This document shows positions 21,219 through 24,335 of a stretch of 24,335 bases of DNA, piece after piece. The notes under the pieces are model-generated. The model did not search any database. It saw nothing but the letters and a program-made list of their open reading frames with translations, and was not told where the DNA came from. Every line of letters starts with the position of its first letter. Positions within the stretch are counted from its first letter, which is position 1. This DNA is from a virus: positions 1 through 24,335 of the IMG/VR virus record IMGVR_UViG_3300048592_001396. One strand, 5' to 3'. The position numbers and the translations under genes were made by a program.

Positions 21219-22556
21219 ATGAAATATTTCTTTATCATATTTTTAATTCTGTTTTTAGATTCATTCAGTCAATCGCTAACAAGTCCGTCAATCAAAACAA
21301 TTAAGCAATTCAACAATTCCCGCCATTCGCTTAGTATTAAGCAAAAGCAAATTTCACATATTACTGGTAATGGTACCGATGTCGATCCTTACATCTTATC
21401 CAAAGCAGAACACATAGATTCAATAAGATATCTTGGCCTTAATAATAAATACTATGAACTTGCTAACGATATTGATTGCTCATCTATCCCGGAATTTGTA
21501 CCAATCCCAAACGATAATAATTCAGGTACATTCTCACTTGATGGTAAAGGATACACTCTAAGTGGTATTAAACAAACAGCAGGTATTTATTCAGGCACTA
21601 CATCAGCATATACACTTGGTATATTTGCTGGCAAATCATCAGGTTCATTCAGGGTAAAGAATATTGTTTTAGATGGTATAAAAATCGTTAAGACCTCAAT
21701 TACAACTACAAGTGCCTTGGTTTTTTCAGCTTCCATTCTTGCAGCATACTTTTTAAATACAGAAGTTCAATTTTCAAACATCACAATTAAAAACTCAACT
21801 ATCTATTTTACTAATAGCCCAACTACTTTCCCTTCCTTATCCTATGTCGGTCTTTTAACAGCCAGGGCAAATGTAACTCCAACTGCCGGTAATCAATCTT
21901 TTATTCGATATTGCTTAGTTGAGCACGATACTATCCATTACTATTCTACATCTACGGGCCATTATATTGGCGGGCTTGTAGGTATCATTCCCGATGGTTC
22001 AGCCTCAATTCCATTTGAATATAATGCATCACGCTACAATTACTTTTATTCTCGTATAACTACAACTACACGCAAAAATATTGGCGGTGGATTGATTGGT
22101 ATTATTTCTTCACCCGGATCAACATTCAGGTATAACTATTCACATTCTAACGTAGCAGATTTTGGAAACGGTGGTGCACCCTATAATCATCCCTGGGGCT
22201 GGGGCGGAATATTTGGTTATGCAGGAACAGATAACATTCATACTTTTCATCAGAACTATGCAGCTAACAATCAATGCTTTGGTGTAAATCAAAGTGGCGG
22301 ATTTTACACTGCAGATAATTCAACAACTACTGCTCTAATTATCGATAGCACATATAATTTTTGTGATATTACAAGCTTCGCAGAACCAAACACAGTTTAC
22401 GGCTCAGTACGTTTGATAGCATCACAACACCCCGCTCCAAAAACATCATTGCAGCTAAAAGACATCAACACATACACCGGCTGGGATTTCACAAACACCT
22501 GGGCAATAGATTCAACTAAGAATGGTGGATATCCTTATCTAATCGCTTTACCTTAG
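21219..22556 (+). CDS. exported beta-helix protein with GLUG-like start
   Basis: This 445-residue protein has a signal peptide (residues 2-16, hydrophobic, ending DSFSQS). After a short linker comes GNGTDVDPYILSKAEHIDSI and YELANDIDCS (about 50-90), the typical entry of proteins with GLUG or right-handed beta-helix repeats. It continues with LDGKGYTLSGI, LGIFAGKSSGSFRVKNIVLD and several G-G-L-(V/I)-G-I-I turns (YIGGLVGII, IGGGLIGII, WGGIFGYAG). Such proteins are adhesins, glycan-binding proteins or fibre-like. The C-terminus (TWAIDSTKNGGYPYLIAL) is the usual closing repeat. ATG immediately follows the upstream TAA, with GAAGGCAGG as binding site. It could be host-surface cargo or a fibre-like protein of the element. 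Confidence 0.65.
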   Translation: MKYFFIIFLILFLDSFSQSLTSPSIKTIKQFNNSRHSLSIKQKQISHITGNGTDVDPYILSKAEHIDSIRYLGLNNKYYELANDIDCSSIPEFVPIPNDNNSGTFSLDGKGYTLSGIKQTAGIYSGTTSAYTLGIFAGKSSGSFRVKNIVLDGIKIVKTSITTTSALVFSASILAAYFLNTEVQFSNITIKNSTIYFTNSPTTFPSLSYVGLLTARANVTPTAGNQSFIRYCLVEHDTIHYYSTSTGHYIGGLVGIIPDGSASIPFEYNASRYNYFYSRITTTTRKNIGGGLIGIISSPGSTFRYNYSHSNVADFGNGGAPYNHPWGWGGIFGYAGTDNIHTFHQNYAANNQCFGVNQSGGFYTADNSTTTALIIDSTYNFCDITSFAEPNTVYGSVRLIASQHPAPKTSLQLKDINTYTGWDFTNTWAIDSTKNGGYPYLIALP

Positions 22557-22627
22557 TATTCTAACATATCCATAAAATGGATTGAACACTATTTTTATAT
22601 CCTCTTGACTTTCTACTTATTAAAAAG

Positions 22628-22634
22628 GTTATAC
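22628..22634 (-). repeat. isolated R-box-like heptamer at the array edge
   Basis: GTATAAC on the minus strand lies 17 bases after the stop of the 147-aa cassette gene, the same spacing as in the next cassette, where a full attC-like site begins with GTATAAC. No L box or hairpin follows it, so it may mark a truncated or broken site, or it may be chance. Confidence 0.25.
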
Positions 22635-22651
22635 TAAAATGATAGATACTG

Positions 22652-23095
22652 TTAATAATTAGATTTATAATTGACACCCGGAAATCTTTTGTTGACTAAT
22701 TTATCACTCAATTCTGTTAAAGACCTAATTGTTTCTGAATATTTAGATGAACCAAATAAATCCAAAATAGTATCTAAATTGTTTTTAAGAAAAAGACTGC
22801 TTTCATCTAAACTAAAAAGTTCGTAATCGTTTTCAGTTCCATCGAACCATTGCTTTATTGTTCCAATTGAAAAGGCATCTTTTACATTGTGATTTTTGCT
22901 AATTTCAACTATCCAAACTTTATTTCTATCAAAATAAAATTCAATAAATAAATCATTCGAACGAATTACGAGCTGATACCCATTATAATTTAGCATCTCA
23001 GAGCTGACTATATTGAAATTATAGTCATTGAAAAGAAAATCGAATTTGTTTTTTATTTCTGTTAAAAAGTATTCTTCGTTGTATCTTTTAGTCAT
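22652..23095 (-). CDS. hypothetical protein in integron-type cassette
   Basis: This 147-residue protein belongs to no family I recognise. It is acidic and mixed alpha/beta. LVIRSNDLFIEFYFDRNKVW and IVEISKN in the middle look like an antiparallel sheet, and the second half is helical (SLFLKNNLDTILDLFG). The general look is that of small immunity-type proteins, but that is only an impression. ATG at 23093-23095 lies about 30 bases after the R' box of an attC-like site, with no clear ribosome binding site. Its own downstream attC is missing apart from a heptamer at 22628. Single genes of unknown function in this setting are normal cassette cargo. Confidence 0.6.
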   Translation of the reverse strand: MTKRYNEEYFLTEIKNKFDFLFNDYNFNIVSSEMLNYNGYQLVIRSNDLFIEFYFDRNKVWIVEISKNHNVKDAFSIGTIKQWFDGTENDYELFSLDESSLFLKNNLDTILDLFGSSKYSETIRSLTELSDKLVNKRFPGVNYKSNY

Positions 23096-23123
23096 TTTAA
23101 AAATTGAAACTTTATAATTTTTA

Positions 23124-23349
23124 GTATAACGGCTTTGTGCCTAACCCGCCGCCCATAACAGGAAAAACAAGCTATTTACAACAGCCAAAGTTTAAGCAAA
23201 CTGCACTTATCTTACTTTGCAAGTGCAGTTTACAAGTTAATTTATTTTTTAGAACACCTTTAACAAAAAACTATATACGTAACTACTAACCCGTAAATCT
23301 CTAAAATGCCGAGTGCGAATTGGCAGTCAGCTTGAGGCACTTGTTATAC
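23124..23349 (-). repeat. long attC-like recombination site 1
   Basis: Read on the minus strand it begins GTATAAC-AAG-TGCCTCAAGCTG and ends GGTTAGGCA-CAAAGCC-GTTATAC. The outer heptamers (R'' and R') are perfectly complementary, TGCCT(C)AA pairs with TTAGGCA leaving one extrahelical base, and the centre holds an 11-base perfect stem, AAACTGCACTT/AAGTGCAGTTT (23198-23208 and 23221-23231). This is the layout of an integron attC. At 226 bp it is longer than most described sites (roughly 60-150 bp). It begins 18 bases after the stop of the 102-aa gene. Confidence 0.7.
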
Positions 23350-23367
23350 AACCATTTAGTATTTATA

Positions 23368-23676
23368 TCATACAGGAACATCATTGATGTAAACATATAA
23401 TAGTTGATAAATACCAGTTACCATCAATATAGATATAAGAATAATTGCAAATAGAAACCTTATGCTATAATGCTTGTACTTAATCATACCATAAATATTC
23501 AATATCAAGAATGAAATACATACTGTTACTGAGCCGAGCATTAGAATAATCCAATATTCAAACAACATCTCATTATATACGATAGTATTAAAAATATATT
23601 TTACAAATGGCCAAATTAATCCAAATATTAGAATTGAAAGATTTAGAAAGTAAAGTATTTTAAAACTCGTTTTCAT
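23368..23676 (-). CDS. small membrane protein in integron-type cassette
   Basis: This 102-residue protein has three predicted transmembrane helices (about residues 7-28, 40-62 and 72-95), separated by short loops (FNTIVYNEMLFEY and KYKHYS). No catalytic motif or family signature is visible. ATG at 23674-23676 lies about 35 bases after the R' box of the upstream attC-like site and its stop lies 18 bases before the next, so gene plus following site make a cassette of about 588 bp. The function is unknown; a small inner-membrane protein is all that can be said. Confidence 0.65.
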   Translation of the reverse strand: MKTSFKILYFLNLSILIFGLIWPFVKYIFNTIVYNEMLFEYWIILMLGSVTVCISFLILNIYGMIKYKHYSIRFLFAIILISILMVTGIYQLLYVYINDVPV

Positions 23677-23711
23677 AAAACTTCAAAACTTAAACTTTAT
23701 AATCCCTTGTT

Positions 23712-23939
23712 GTATAACGGCTTTGTGCCTAACCTGATGCCCATAACAAGGATGCAGTATAAAGCACAAACATTAAATTTTTAGCCGAAGGTGCTTAACT
23801 TGTTTTCTCTTGACGCACCGAAGGCTGGTTAATTAATTTACAAAAACACCAAGAACAAAAAAGCCAAACTAAAACGAAATCTTAAAAACACAAATTAACC
23901 CGAACTAAAAAGGCATCCAGGTTGAGGCACGGGTTAGGC
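23712..23939 (-). repeat. long attC-like recombination site 2
   Basis: On the minus strand it starts GCCTAAC (fits RYYYAAC exactly), then CCG and TGCCTCAACCTGGATGCC, and ends GGCATCAGGTTAGGCA, CAAAGCC, GTTATAC. The two L arms pair fully except for two unpaired bases, both in the 5' arm, as the extrahelical bases of attC sites are. A central stem pairs AGCC and GGTGC with GCACC and GGCT around a symmetrical GAA/GAA loop (23783-23826). The length is 228 bp. The stop codon of the 133-aa gene lies inside the GCCTAAC box. Confidence 0.75.
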
Positions 23940-24335
23940 ATTTGCTAATTGATCTGGATAAATCTCAAATGCCAGTAAAGATTTATTAAGTAAAATTAAT
24001 CTTTTAAAACCACGATTAGACTTGTAAATAATTATTTTACCAAACTTTTTATGTTCTTTGAAATACTGTTTGTACTCAAGTCGAACACAATCTGCGTCTC
24101 TTACATTAATATAACCAGTGTATAAAGTACATCCTTTGGGGTTTTTAATAATAATTTTTGTTTCATTATCAAAATTCATAATCAGTTTATTATCATCAAC
24201 AGAAGAAGATTCGATTTTATAAACCCCATAAAAAGGTTTTCCGTGACAATCACCCCAAATTAAAATTGGTCCAATTTTGAGAGTACTGATTGATTCATTA
24301 ATCCTATTAGAAAATCTTATGATTTCGTTTTCCAT
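23934..24335 (-). CDS. hypothetical protein in integron-type cassette
   Basis: This 133-residue protein belongs to no family I recognise. It begins with an amphipathic helix (RFSNRINESISTL) followed by strands (ILIWGDCHGKPFYGVYKIES, KLIMNFDNETKIIIKN), so it is probably a small alpha/beta or all-beta cytoplasmic protein. An ATG occupies the last three bases of the window; a longer upstream extension cannot be excluded. The TAA stop is part of the R'' heptamer of the attC-like site, so gene and recombination site overlap, which is common in compact cassettes. Confidence 0.6.
   Translation of the reverse strand: MENEIIRFSNRINESISTLKIGPILIWGDCHGKPFYGVYKIESSSVDDNKLIMNFDNETKIIIKNPKGCTLYTGYINVRDADCVRLEYKQYFKEHKKFGKIIIYKSNRGFKRLILLNKSLLAFEIYPDQLANA

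Noticed and set aside
22605-22635. TTGACT and TATACT as a sigma-70 promoter before a short plus-strand frame
   Set aside because: The spacing is 19 bases, the frame is seven codons, and the same bases contain the R-box-like heptamer; support is too weak.
1587-22651. Direct-repeat attachment sites (attL/attR) flanking the element
   Set aside because: I compared the spacers at both ends by eye and near the integrase and found no convincing shared core, so no att pair is annotated.

Overview
The window looks like a stretch of an AT-rich chromosome from the Bacteroidota/Chlorobi side of the tree, most plausibly an Ignavibacteria-type organism (inference). The grounds are a lipoprotein and beta-propeller style host gene, divergent promoters of the TTTG-N20-TAnnTTTG type in front of the phage genes, clear GGAGG-type ribosome binding sites (usual in Chlorobi/Ignavibacteria, weak in Bacteroidia), and many short palindromic repeats.

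Layout. (1) 1-1586: two host genes on the minus strand, a small secreted barrel-like protein and a lipoprotein with propeller-like repeats. (2) 1.6-2.0 kb: repeat-rich spacer. (3) 1979-5690, minus strand: a 57-aa protein, a tyrosine integrase and a primase-polymerase/SF3-helicase fusion, i.e. the integration and replication module of a mobile element. (4) 5.9-15.0 kb: accessory and defence-like cargo. It holds a two-gene operon (a QueC-like PP-loop enzyme and a partner whose second residue is Gly), a helicase-less type ISP-like restriction-modification enzyme, a PIN protein with an XRE-ImmA/IrrE regulator-protease, a ~1 kb gene-free repeat-rich tract, and a putative HEPN protein. (5) 15.0-20.6 kb: a Mu-like head and packaging module. 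Portal, large terminase and putative small terminase lie on the minus strand; protease/scaffold, major capsid, a small protein and a DUF2190 cement protein lie on the plus strand, transcribed divergently from a shared promoter region. (6) 20.8-22.6 kb: two genes for proteins with signal peptides following the capsid genes. (7) 22.65-24.3 kb: three small minus-strand genes separated by two long (~227 bp) attC-like folded repeats, i.e. an integron-type cassette array with no integrase in view.

How it fits together. Integrase, primase-helicase, terminase, portal, protease and capsid are present, but no tail, baseplate, holin or lysin gene is visible. That gene set resembles a capsid-forming phage satellite or a reduced prophage carrying a defence cargo block more than a complete phage. 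Several host-type repeats are inserted in frame inside the integrase, primase, portal and terminase genes, which suggests that the element has been resident for a long time. The most interesting candidate for an undescribed system is the QueC-like/Gly-2 operon at 5881-8327: QueC-like enzymes in type IV CBASS are reported to attach a 7-deazaguanine base to the N-terminus of a partner protein, and this pair looks like a minimal version without the CBASS or Qat partners.
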